A stretch of DNA of 39,942 nucleotides. Origin: Rachicladosporium sp. CCFEE 5018. Taxonomy: Eukaryota > Ascomycota > Dothideomycetes > Cladosporiales > Cladosporiaceae. Below the pieces are notes generated by a model. It worked only from the letters and a program-made list of their open reading frames with translations, had not been told where the DNA came from and did not search any database. The DNA lies in NCBI GenBank assembly GCA_002077045.2, contig KZ111183.1:120759-160700 (forward strand). The letters are read 5' to 3'. Of this stretch, positions 9,776-20,481 are shown in pieces; within the stretch, counting starts at the first letter, position 1, and every line of letters starts with the position of its first letter. The translations under genes were made by a program, and so were the position numbers.

Positions 9776-12700
9776 ATGGTCAAGTGGCTAGCGTTCATAT
9801 GTCTACTCATCTCCGAGGCACTTGCGTTACCTCGCATCGACATTGGAATCGTTGATCCCGAGCACGACGTGATTACACACGCGTTCCGCCACGATTCATT
9901 AGGGGAGCATGCTGACCAGAAGCTTGGTGCCCGAAAGGCGCCGATAGAGGCTACACTACAGCCACGAAACGATTCTGGCCTTGCTAGCAATGTCACTGAT
10001 TTGCCCGAGGACTCCTCTATCGTTGTACTCTGGATCTACATCTTTCCGGATAATGCAACTCTCCAGGCTGTCACATTCGGGCGCGAGTTCCGCGCCGCCA
10101 ACGACTCATCGCCAGAGACCGGCTGGGCACAAGACGCTCTTAGCGACCGCAACATCACTGTTATTCCGTATGTTTACGGTACCTTGAACAGTAGTGCCAA
10201 CGGCCCTGGACATCTCGTGGAGAGAGACTTCGGCAACTTCGTGGACCTACTTGTTCGTGGCTGGAAGCGGGTCGGCAATGGAGCCAGATCATTCATCGAA
10301 TACATTTTCGGTCTCAGTCCGTAAGTTGTTGCAACCCCCCCGCCCCTTCATGCAAACCTGCAACACCTTCGCTTCTCTGATAGCCTGGGTTCGTCCCTGC
10401 GGTCACGACACTGTGGCCAGTGGAGCAGCGGGATTGCGATGGAGTGGCAGATGTGAAGTCACGATCTGTGGGCTGTCTGTCCAGGCTTTAGAGGTCTGGC
10501 TCAGGGACCAGAGTCGTGTTATTTACGCTTGCAGTTCGATGCAGTTGAGTGTTTCCTACGCCACAGATAGTGCTAAACTTATAGTCAGATCCAAAACACT
10601 GACTTGATGACAGCAAGGTAGTCTTTGAAGTATACGAACCCCAGGATTTCAGCCACCTCGAATGGAGCACGACCGAGTCAGATGAGCGTCTCCTATCAGA
10701 GCAAGCAAGACGCAAGCTCCCCGAAGGGCTCTCTAAAACTGGCCAGAGACCTCGTTATGTGCAAAGTCGACCAATCCGCACTGACAGCTCTGGCTCCGTC
10801 GAAGAATTCGAACCGGCCACACGCAAATCGACCTCACCCAAGGAGCAGGGAAAAGAGCGGTCTTCCCTCAAGGCCAAAGCGGAGTTGAGGAAGGAGGAGT
10901 GGCGTTTGCAGAAAGAGGCAGCAAAGGACAGGGAAGCGACACAACGACGGCTGAGAGATTCTAGGAATAAGGAATGGCACGAGAAGGACCCTGAGCCACA
11001 GAGACCTCAGCGTCCTGTCGATCGTCCGCCGCCTGGTCAACCCGATGCCCCTCAGCCGCCGGCCAGCCAGCCTGAAGGTCCTCAGTCACCGCCCGCTCAA
11101 CCTGAAGTCCCTCACTCACCGCCCGCTCAACCTGAGATCCCTCAATCGCCGCCAAAGCAATCCCCTGCCGATCCGCCACCTCCATCGCAGCCAGACAGCC
11201 CTACCCAAGACGGACCACCGCGCAATGGGAATGGCAATGGCAAAACGCCAGTTCGTCCGGGTGACCCACCGGCTCCAGCACAGCCGGTCGGCCATTTACT
11301 CCCTGAGCAGCTTCAGGCTATAGAAAGGGCCGAATATGCCATGAGCGCTGAGGAGAGGAATGCTTTGGACCACGAAGACTTTGCAAGGTGGAAACGCGGT
11401 GACAGACTTCAAGAAGCGCGAAACTACGTTCGGGACATGACGGAAGCTGAGACGCAGGCTTCTGAGTTGCTCAAGAACGCTCCCAGTGCCAGCAAAGCGA
11501 CACACCAGGCCGATCTCAATGCTATAAGGGACGGTCTTGACGAAGCTAAACGGAATGTGGCTGGCATCGAAGAATTCGCTGAACATGAGATTGCTCGAGC
11601 TCGTCAGATCCGTGGTGTGCAGGGCAGGTTGAGAGCTGGTGTCCAGGCTCTCAGAGACGCAACACCCAATCCAGGTCGGATTGTTGACGAAATGGCTGGC
11701 CACGTAGATGATATCATCAATAGAATCCAGGCCGACGAATTTGCCGACGCAGTTGCAAAGGCGGTTAATGAGACTCCTCCTGGGACACCGGGCGAGTCAC
11801 CACAAGTGCCGCACTCTAGTAGTAAAGGTGGGACATCAAAACCGCCCGCTCAGGATCCGCCCGTCGAGCCGCCGAAGACTCCGCAAGAGCCGCCAGCGAA
11901 GCCGGGCAATGAGCCCAGCGGTCCACCAGCTGAATCGCCAAAGGGCGCGAAGCAGCCACCCGTCGATCCGCCACAGGGTCCGAAGCAGCCACCAGCTGAG
12001 CCGCCAAAGGGTGCGAAGCAGCCACCACTCGATCCGCCACAAGGTCCGAAGCAACCACCAGTCGATCCGCCAAAGGGTCCGAAGCAGCCACCTGCTAAGC
12101 CCCCTAAGCCTCCACAACTGGAGCCAAATGCGCCAACTGCGCCGAAACCGCCTCAAGTTGCGCCGGTGGTGCCAGAGAAGAATTTTCTCTCTCCAACGCA
12201 AGTAAAGGCTCTCGAGGGGGCAGAGAAGGGCATTGTAGAAGCAGCGAAGAACGTCGCACAGCACGACGCGAACGTGATTGTTGAACGTAACGTCTTAGCG
12301 GCTGCGAAGCATGATCTCGAGGGAGCCAACACGCAGTTAGCCCGCGAGGAGGAACTCCTAAAGCAAGCCGCATCTCGAGATAGGCTGCCACATCAACAGA
12401 AGATCAGGTCTCTCAAGGCAAATGTCGAGAAGGCGGTTGACAAAGTCAGGACTGCAGAGTCAAGCGTTTCGAATGAAGCAAGCGCCGCGGAATTCTGGAA
12501 GAACTTCCAGAGTAAAACAAGGAGCAACATTGACTCTCTACGGTCCGTGTCAGGGGACTCAGCCCAGCTCGAGAAGGCGGTCTCGAATCTCGTCAAGGAC
12601 ATCAAGGGCATGGACACGGAGCTTCGGGCTATACAAGAGCGTATTGAATATTTTACTAACACCTGGAAGGACCAAGGTGCCCTGGATCTTGACAGCGCCC

Positions 12701-14109
12701 AGAACGCTCACAGGGTTGAGAGTGCTAAACTTAACAGTCTTAAAGAGGGGAACGCGGCCGACAAACCTTCACGCATTGCAGCGTCTGAGAAGCAATTGGC
12801 ACGGTATCAAGCTGAAATCAAGAACATCGAAGCTGCCTACAACGCCGAGCAGGGGCGGCTTGCTCCGGATTTTGTCAAGTACGCCGAATTGCAAAATGCA
12901 AGAACAGCTGCGATGGAGAAACTTGAGCTCTTCGATGTCAAACAAGCGAAAGGTGCTATTCCATTTGAAGCGGGGGAGGCTATCCAACCAGCCGCAGAGG
13001 ATCTGTTCAGGGTTGCAAAGCCGAACTTCTCTCCCACTGCACAGTCAACCGGTGCCTCGGTGGACTATGCGCAGCCTGACGCGGGGAAACCTGGTGAGAT
13101 GGTACACCGCGTCAACACACCGGATGCGATCGCCAAAAAAGGCAGCAAAGGCGGCTGGTCGGAAATCACACCGCTCGACGGAGCAGCTGATGAAGCGGCT
13201 GTTGATTTATTCAAGGGCGGCAAGATGACTGAAGCGGCTGCCAAGCCTATCACCGAAATCATGAAGCCTGCAAGTCAAATGCTCAAGACCACCGGTAATG
13301 CAGGCGCTCAAGGCGTTCTTGACGGTTGGCGTTTGACTGCCCAAGCAAGCAATAAGCTAGTCGGCGCTGTTGGTGAAGGCCTCAAGGACGCTGTCAGAGT
13401 CGGACGAACTATCATCAAACCCGCTCAAGCCATTACCGCCGAGGCTGCTGAGGCAGCTGCCGCCGCTGGCAGGGTTGCCGGTGCTTTAGGCGCTGATGTC
13501 GCAGGCACTATCGGCACTGAAGTCGTGGGCGCTGTTGCTGCTGAGGCTGCAGGTGAAGTCGGCGTCATTGTCCTTGGCGAAACCACTGCTGCGGCCACCG
13601 CTGAGATCCTCGCCAGTGCTGCAGCCCGCGGTGTTGGCGTAACAGTGGGAGTGATGGCGAGAGGCGCATTCGAGCTCATCGCAGGACCTATCGGAATGGC
13701 CATCGGCATTGCTTGGATGGGTGGAGACCTCATGTACCACACAATCAAGGCCAAAGTGATGGAGCACAAATGCCATAAACACTTGAACAAAGACTATAAG
13801 ACAGAGTTCCAGAGGATCTGCGGCCGCCCGCCCGCATCGGTGCCGACTCGGCTGAAAATGTGGAAAGCAGAGGCTTTCAAATGCGACAAGTTGTGGACCG
13901 AAAAAGACTACCACAAGTTGAAGCTCAACAATGAGAAAGGTGCAAAGGACCTTCCAGATGACCACAGGTTCGTCAATACGCATTACATTGCCCCAGGAGA
14001 GAAGCCGTGCGATTTCGGGTGGTACGCGAAACGAGCGCTGGACTCGGAGTATCAGCCGATGAATGTGACCTTGATCACCGCAGACGGATCTTTCCATTTC
14101 ATTATATAG
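9776..14109 (+). CDS. Paralogue B: large secreted-type protein with Pro-rich, coiled-coil and C-terminal four-Cys module
   Basis: My model is join(9776..10320, 10614..14109), 1346 aa; family not recognised. Exon 1 has a signal peptide (MVKWLAFICLLISEALA then LP), six N-glycosylation sequons and a tail (ERDFGNFVDLLVRGWKRV) comparable to A and C. The phase-2 intron (293 nt) runs from CC/GTAAGT to a CACTGAC branch and GACAG, where exon 2 opens in frame. Exon 2 has a charged start, Pro-rich repeats (about residues 333-362 and 625-679) flanking a helical stretch, and coiled coil (about 705-930). It ends with Ala/Gly-rich hydrophobic sequence (about 1115-1215, GPIGMAIGIAWMGGDLMY) and the Cys module (Cys 1235, 1251, 1272, 1314). 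No stop interrupts it. The protein should enter the secretory pathway; whether it is secreted, wall-bound or membrane-inserted is inference. Confidence 0.75.
11068..11157 (+). repeat. 30-bp coding repeat in B, three copies
   Basis: Three in-frame 30-nt units encode the decapeptides QPEGPQSPPA, QPEVPHSPPA and QPEIPQSPPK. They lie in a Pro/Gln-rich linker between the charged N-terminal part of exon 2 and the first helical region. Such units commonly vary in number between strains. Confidence 0.8.
11944..12108 (+). repeat. 33-bp coding repeat in B, five copies
   Basis: Five in-frame 33-nt units encode undecapeptides of the form G-[AP]-K-Q-P-P-x-[DEK]-P-P-[QK], for example GAKQPPVDPPQ and GPKQPPAEPPK. 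The array forms a basic, Pro-rich spacer, probably extended, just before the main coiled coil. Differences between units show it is not a very recent expansion. Confidence 0.85.
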
Positions 14110-14626
14110 GCACGACGGGATGTGCAGTCTGGCTGAGCTTGCTATATGGGATAACACACAATTATCTGGCACCGAGCTGCAGCATTGGAGCACGACGTGA
14201 ACGGAGAGTCCATTGGCTTTCCGAATCAACATCCGCTTTGCGAGATGCCAATATCGCTTCATATCAGATCTACAGCCCGTGCGATGAGTCCCATTCAATG
14301 CAAATTGCGATGCCCGTCAGTCCGTAGTGATCATGCCTTTGGTCCACAGTATGCCCGTAACAGTCGTTCGAACACAGGTCACTTGGGATGCCGCGCAATG
14401 AGCAGCCTCAAGCCTGTCCCGGACGCACGGCGTCAGAATCGCGAAACCGAGACTGGTAAAAGAGCCTCAGCGTTAGCGTGCTCGACGAAGTGGCTCACCG
14501 GCCGATCGTGTGAGATCTGCCTTTCAGCCAGTGGACCGCTTGAGCCGCGAGTATGAAGCGCTGTCGCAGGTCAGCCAGCCGTTCCGATCGCTGAACGCTG
14601 AAGCTAGCGTGGACGCACATAAGCAA
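14110..14626. other. Convergent 3' intergenic between B and C
   Basis: This lies between the tail-to-tail ends of paralogues B and C. The short open frames on both strands lack motifs. No gene, RNA or repeat was recognised. Confidence 0.4.
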
Positions 14627-17600
14627 TCACTCCTGACACGGCTTCTTCCCATGCTGTATCGGGTGCGATGCCGCATACTCCGGCATCTGTGGGAGTCTGT
14701 CCCATCCTTTGCCGTGCACTAGATCCGCGCGTTCGTAGTCTTTCTTCTTGTTAAGGTGACACTGAAAAGCCTTCACAGACCACATCTGGAATGATGTCAG
14801 TAGTGAAGCGGCGTGTAGAATCTTCAGATACGGCTCACCTTCTTGCGGGTTGGTACGTGCTCGGGTCTGTGTCCACATTTCTTGAAGAAGGCGGCCTTGT
14901 ATTCATCATTCAGTGCGTCGTGGCAATGGTGCTCCCTGATCTTCTTGGCGATTGCTGTCCCAATCCAGATAATACCTTGAATGGCCAGAATGAGCAAGCC
15001 GGCCTGCCAACTGTAGAAACTTATGGCAGCTAGCACGGCGTCCAAGGCTGCCTTGCCGTAGTGACCTTCTTGAATGTCCTTCACAAGAGAGTAAACCTGC
15101 ACTACAACGAGTATCCCAGTCACAATCGCTACAGCGATCTTAGCGGCTGGCATTCCTATGGCCCGTGTAGCGGCGAAGCCTTGAGACGTTAGAGCTTTGC
15201 CCAACACCCCAGCCATAGGAACCTCGACGGCGCCTGCAGGAAGCCCACGCTTGACAAGACGGAAGATCCAGTTGGGAGCTTTCGACGACGGTGACCTTGC
15301 GGCGCCTTGGAAGACATGGCCCCCTCCAGTTTTGACGTAGGAGCGTCCGTTGGCTTCAAATGTTTTCACGGAGTAGCGTTCCGAATTCCAGCCCCGGTCC
15401 CACCTCATTCGCCGTTTGACTTGATCCTGGGTCCTCGCTACGTCAATGTCGTAGGTACCGTCGCTGAGGTGATCGAGGAGCTCCTGACTTGCACCTTGTT
15501 TCTTCATCCAGAAATTGTCGGGCTTCGTTCTAACTTTGGGAACCTTTCCTTTGCCTTTGCCTTTGCCGGTAGGCGGATCTCGACCGCCGCCCGATGGGCC
15601 GCCTGCCGGGTCGAGAGCACTGCCAGGTGAGTTTGCATGTTTTTGCAACTCGCTTCCTTTATGAACTTCTAATCGATCGAAGTGGTTCGATTCTCCTGTA
15701 ATCAACATCATCCCGTCTACCATCTCCACAAGATTACCCCCGCCTGGTTTCGTCTGCTGCGGCTTAAAGTCGGATAAGGTCCAGGGCGGAGTTGCTTCTG
15801 ATGGCTTTGGGAACATGCCTTCCGGCGCATCCGGCGGAATGAAGTTAGGCACATGGTTCGCGTGAGCCGCAGGGTCGACCTTGTTCAACCTGGCAAGGGC
15901 GTCGGCGCGCCTGGCATCAATGCCTATGCGTCCCTCAGCAAGTCCAAGAGATTCCTTGATTATGCGACCTTCCTCAGCTTTGAGTGCCTCGAAACGCTGG
16001 AATTGCTCTGAGTTCATCACGCCATTGTTTGCCGCTGTCATGAGCGGCTCAGCCTCAGGATGTATGCCATTCCAGAGCCGCTCATAGAGCTCTCGCGCCC
16101 GCTGTAAATTTGGCGCGTACTCAGCCTCGATTGCCGCAATCTCCGTCGACATAGGCAGCGCCGAGGCCATGCGAGCGTCCGTCACCGTGCGCAAAGTGCG
16201 CTCATTGAACTTCTCTAATTCAGTCTTCACCCTTGCAGCTTCCTCCCGATATCCTGCAAGTTCTTTCTGGTGTTCCTTATCCCAGAACGAGTGGTGATCG
16301 ACGAGTTCTTTCTCCGCCGCCACCTTCTGTTTCATCTCTCGCCATCTGTCCCCGACAGCGCGCTTCTCGCCTGCAGTCTTCATCTTTACTACATCATCTG
16401 GTGCTCGATCCCACTCCATTTGCAGTCTGTGATGTTCGGCCTGGAGTTCAGCAGCCTGCCGTTCCAAGTCCGGAATCCGGGCACGCGCGGCTTCGGCATT
16501 CGCAGCGTCCGCTGCGATCATGTTCTGCATTCCCTTGATCTCGTGCGGCAATTGTGCATCTCGCGAAACTGCGTGATGAGCCTTGGCAAGCTCCTCTGCA
16601 GAAGGAGCCGGCCCCTCAGGATGATCTGAAGGCTTTGACTTGTTGCGCTCTGCTTCTTCCTGGGCCTTGCGTTGTGCGTCATCTTGCTTCTTGCGCAACT
16701 CGTCATCCTGCTTCGTCCGCGCCTCGTCGTCCTGCTTCTTCCGTGACCCGTCATCCTGCTTCTTCCGCGCCTCGTCGTCCTGCTTCTTCCGCGCCTCGTC
16801 GTCCTGCTTCTTCCGCGCCTCCTCGTCTTGCTTTCGCCGCGCTTCGTCTTCCTGCTTCTTCAATCCATCGGCATCGGTAGGTCCCTTGTCGACATCGCTG
16901 GGACTCTCGGCAATGGAAGGTCTCCGGCTCTGTTGGCGGCTATCGACTTTCTCGACAGTTTGCGTTGATGCATCTGCGTAGCGCGCAGCTCTCTTGCCAT
17001 GGTCTTGTGCCACTTCGAGTTTGGCTTTGCTCTTTTCGACATCGCCAGTATCCAGCGACTCTTGGGCTTCATTGAGCGCACCGCGCTCTGCGGACAGCTG
17101 CTCGCTTTCCTGCTTCACATCTGTGCGAGCTTCGTCAAGCATGCCCTCGTCCGTCCTAAGCTCCGTGTTCTCTTGTTGGACTTGGGTCTTTTCTGCGGAA
17201 GCCTTGCCGGCCTTCTCGCGAAGCCTCCTAGCATCATCCTCAGTTTGAGCCTTGGTAGCATCCTCGGTGGCTGTACTCTCCTCTTGGGCTTTCTGCTGTA
17301 CACGCTCCTCGTTCTTCTTGATAGACTTCTTGGTCGAGCCTTCTTTCTGATGGATATGCTTGAGCTTCTTTGCGTGCCTATGTGCTGCTTTCTGCTGTGC
17401 TTGCTTCTCTTCGTAGATCCGTTGCTGATCCGGCTGAGTTGAGCGGATTGGGGACTCCTGAGAACCTTCATTATCGGCGAAGTATCCAGTATCGAGTTCA
17501 CTTGGGCCTTCAGCAGGTATGCCAGTGTCAGGCGCGCCAGTGTTAGGTGTGCCAGCATTGGGTGCACCTGGGTGAGGTGCTCCATTGTTGGGTGCGCCAG

Positions 17601-18589
17601 TGTCGGGTGCGCCAGTGTTGGGTTTTCCAGTGTTGGGTTTTCCAGTGTTGGGAGCGCCAGTGTCGGGTGCGCCAGTTTTAGGTGTGCGCGTGTCAGGTAC
17701 GCCAGCGTGATGTGGCACACGCTCGATAGGCACAGGCCCTTCGCCAGTCGTGGCTCGAAAGTCCGAGACCACGTCGGCAAGTCGCCTCGCACCGCGTTTC
17801 GTATAGATGAGCTCTGTTTGTGTTGTGCGAATCCTAGCGGGTGCGCCGCCTCCGACAGTCTCCACGATCTCTTGTTCAATGATGCGAAACTCACTCTGCT
17901 TGACGATAATGTCGGCCCTCCGCTTCAAGCGCTTGCCGCTGTTCTTCCAGGTAAACATGCTGCATTCAATGTCAGCGTTGCGCACCCGGACGTCCTCCAT
18001 GTGATATCGAGAAAGCGAAGGGTTGCATCAGAACCTACCTATTCAGCCAACTGCCGAATCTGTCCCATCCATTACTGATACGAAACCCTATCTCTTTGAA
18101 ACCTCGTTTCGAGACTATATGTGGCGTTCCATCCTCATTGAAGGTCATCATCACTGGCGCGATAGTGATGTTGTACTTCGAGAACTGTTGCGAAGTCCAC
18201 CTGTCATACGCGGGTTCGTTCGCATACCTCCACATACTACCGTTGCTGAGCTTGTCGAACGGGGCGTCATTCGGAACAACATACAGAGTCACCGGGAAGC
18301 CGTGAGTGAAAGTCTGGTTATAGGGAGTGCTTTCGAAGGTTGGGTTGGACTGCGAAGTACTGTTACTGGTGCTTTGGTCCGGTACAGGGTCCGAGGATGT
18401 CTGTCGAGCGTGCAAGGACCCGCTTGCCTTCTCGCGAAAGTATTGCCGATAGGCCTCGCTGGCTGCCCACCGATACTCAGAGCCACTAAGCAGGTGGTCG
18501 GTGGTCGGAACGGCGATCGTTTGGTACACGAGCAAGTGCAAGATGGCGAGCCACTTCCATTTGACGTTGATGTAGAACAACAACTGCAT
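14627..18589 (-). CDS. Paralogue C: large secreted-type protein with repeats, coiled coil, membrane-like segments and four-Cys module
   Basis: My model is complement(join(14627..14785, 14839..17959, 18039..18589)), 1276 aa; family not recognised. Exon 1 encodes a signal peptide (about residues 1-27, ending QTIA before VP), four N-glycosylation sequons and a tail after a Lys-Arg pair (SKRGFKEIGFRISNGWDRF). The first intron (79 nt, GTAGGT, branch GCTGAC, TGCAG) is phase 2 as in A and B. Exon 2 has pentapeptide G-x-P-[ND]-T repeats (about 269-331), very charged coiled coil, an eight-residue K-K-Q-D-D-E-A-R repeat (about 551-611), more coiled coil, and two strongly hydrophobic segments near the C-terminus (AKIAVAIVTGILVVVQVYSL; AGLLILAIQGIIWIGTAIA). 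Unlike A and B, a 53-nt phase-0 intron interrupts the Cys module just before Met-Trp. Cysteines are 1196, 1212, 1233 and 1274. Confidence 0.77.
16680..16860 (-). repeat. 24-bp coding repeat in C (K-K-Q-D-D-E-A-R units)
   Basis: About seven near-identical 24-nt units encode the octapeptide KKQDDEAR with variants such as TKQDDELR and KKQDDGSR. The sequence is strongly charged and should form a continuous alpha helix. The near identity of several units suggests recent expansion or homogenisation. Confidence 0.85.
17519..17705 (-). repeat. 15-bp coding minisatellite in C (G-x-P-[ND]-T units)
   Basis: About twelve 15-nt units encode pentapeptides such as GAPDT, GKPNT and GAPNN. Ser/Thr/Pro repeats like this in secreted fungal proteins are often O-mannosylated stalks. 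That role is inferred here from composition and the signal peptide only. Confidence 0.85.
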
Positions 18590-19737
18590 GGTCGCGATGC
18601 GGCGATGACAGCTAGAAGGCTCTCAGCGTGTTGGAAAGCGCGGACCGCGGCGACAAGGTATTGTGGTGGACGTGGTGTGACGACGGTGATACAATCAGTA
18701 TACCGTTCCGAGCGTGCGTCTGTCGGTGGTGTCGAGCGAATGAGCTTGAGCCAGCGAGATTCCGAGCGCGAGTGGTGGCGAGCCTCTTCAACGAAGGTAC
18801 CGCGATGTTGCACGTAGCAGGATTCTGTGCGTTCAATTGCGCAGAGAATAGAAGGGAGGAACAGCAGATAAGGGGCAAGACAATGGAAATATGTGTACCC
18901 TCGCGGGACTTGGCGGCGAGTGGCAAGACATGTGAAGATGTATCGACCATGGCTACGTCTCACTTACATTCTGTTGACCTGCTTCCAACCTTGGAGTCGG
19001 GGGATCTCTATCAACAAACGGTGCGTTGCACAGGCGGAGAACGCCGCTTGGACTGATGTACCACTGCTTAGAAGCGATACATGCTTCAGTAGCTGTGGTC
19101 GACGTACCGACATGCCCATAGTACGTCCGGAATTGAGTTACTGTCGACTCTTCTCGGACCAGGAACCCGATCCTGCCTGTCTTTTAGAGCTTCATATTCC
19201 TTGATGCGTCCCCTCAATGTCCAAGCGTGCAGTGATTTTTGAAGACTAATGCGGCCTGGATCTCCTTCGGCGATTGACAGGCAGCTGCGCAGCTGAACGT
19301 TGACGTCAGTAAAGGTTAGCCAGAGCAATTGGCGAGGTTTGTGCTATGCGGTGACCGAGATTCGACGAGCATCCATTCCCGACCCAGCAATTGGATTTCA
19401 GCTATACCCGGGGTTAGCGGCGGACGTTGACTGTCACACCAGCACCGAGTATACTATCGACAGGTGCATCATACAAGTATTTCGCCGGTAGCGGCGACGT
19501 GCAGCGGAGCAGAGCTGACGGTAGGACTACCCTGCAGTCGGAAGGGCCAGGCTGAGGTTAACATGCAGACGGAATATCACACTCTTCGCGGTATGTCTTC
19601 GTCTCGTGTCGCCATGGCCATGATCACTCATTCCCGGGCTCCCGGCACCATCTATAGTTGGCGAGCAATCATTTCTGCTGGCCCTGCGCGGGGAGGGCAT
19701 TGCTTCTCAAGGGACGTGTGTACCACACAGTGAACCA
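18590..19737. other. Intergenic upstream of C, no gene seen
   Basis: This lies between the start of paralogue C and the 3' end of the SPT small-subunit-like gene, and should contain the promoter of C. Several open frames of 60-140 codons occur on both strands but show no motif, start context or splice structure that I can support. Confidence 0.4.
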
Positions 19738-20192
19738 TCAAGCTCCTTGTATTCCACTGACAGCCGTTTCTCCAAGCGCCTCTGTAGACGTGCTCACAAT
19801 CTCAGCCAGACCCTTCGTTGCAGCCGCAGCTCCCGGCCCCGCTTCGCCAGCCCAGTAGTAAAAGCCACGTCGTGCAATCTCAGAGATGTGATCCGGCAGG
19901 TACAGCGCGGCAGCAATGGAAGTCATGGCGACAAACAGAAATAGCACAGAATCTAAAAGTCCGGATTAGTCCATGCGTCGACCATACGAATATGCGTGTG
20001 AGTTTGCATACTAAAGATGAACCGCTCCGTCGGTGTGAGCATATATAACGCAAATGTGACCTCGTACTGGTACTTCTTTTTCTGAACCCACTTCGCGAAG
20101 TCTGTAGGCTGGGAGAGGAGGAAGGCGAGGGCGGAGACGGAGAATAGTCCAAGGATCGTGTAGGTCAAGGTCGCGTGGTCCGAGAAAGCCAT
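19738..20192 (-). CDS. Serine palmitoyltransferase small-subunit-like protein, two exons
   Basis: My model is complement(join(19738..19952, 20012..20192)), 131 aa. The segment KKKYQYEVTFALYMLTPTER (about residues 38-57) followed by FIFN and a hydrophobic stretch is the signature of the SPT small-subunit-like family (ssSPT; Tsc3-type role). These small ER-membrane proteins stimulate serine palmitoyltransferase, the first step of sphingolipid synthesis. An N-terminal hydrophobic segment (about 9-27) precedes the motif, and VLFLFVAMTSIAAALYLP (about 62-79) follows it. The 59-nt intron (GTATGC, branch CTAAT, TTTTAG) is phase 1 and recreates the conserved Asn of FIFN across the junction, which supports the join. 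The C-terminal tail is Ala/Gly-rich and not conserved. Confidence 0.85.
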
Positions 20193-20481
20193 CGTGAGTG
20201 CGGCGGCGAGCGAGGTTCGGGCAGGAGGACGACGTCGGCCCGTTGCAGGAAGCCGACTGGACGCTTCAGGTAGCTATTCTGAGGGGCTGCGAACCGGTGG
20301 AAGTACTGAGGGGATGGAGAAGTAAGGTGAAGTTGACTTCGCGTGAGGAAGCATCGCGTTTCGGCTCGGCTCGGCTGCAAGATGAAGCCGATCGCTCTGG
20401 GTCACAAGCCATCACGGTATAACCAACGAAGGACCATGCCCATTATCGGCATGTGATTGTAGCGCGGACGGTATCGACCCG
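20193..20481. promoter_or_regulatory. Short divergent promoter region
   Basis: This 289-bp gap separates the divergent starts of the SPT small-subunit-like gene and the GGQ protein gene, so both promoters must lie here or overlap the genes. No specific site was identified. Confidence 0.35.

Noticed and set aside
9776..10324. Exon 1 of B (and likewise A and C) as stand-alone small secreted protein genes beside separate large genes
   Set aside because: All three end at strong donors in the same phase (2), and the downstream frame opens right after matching branch/acceptor signals, so a single spliced gene is more economical.
11836..12264. Trp/Leu/Arg-rich antisense open frame opposite the Pro-rich repeats of B
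   Set aside because: It is the shadow of the 33-bp Pro-rich coding repeat on the other strand.
13486..14298. 270-codon antisense open frame over the 3' end of B
   Set aside because: It lies opposite conserved coding sequence (the Cys module) and has no motif or start context of its own.
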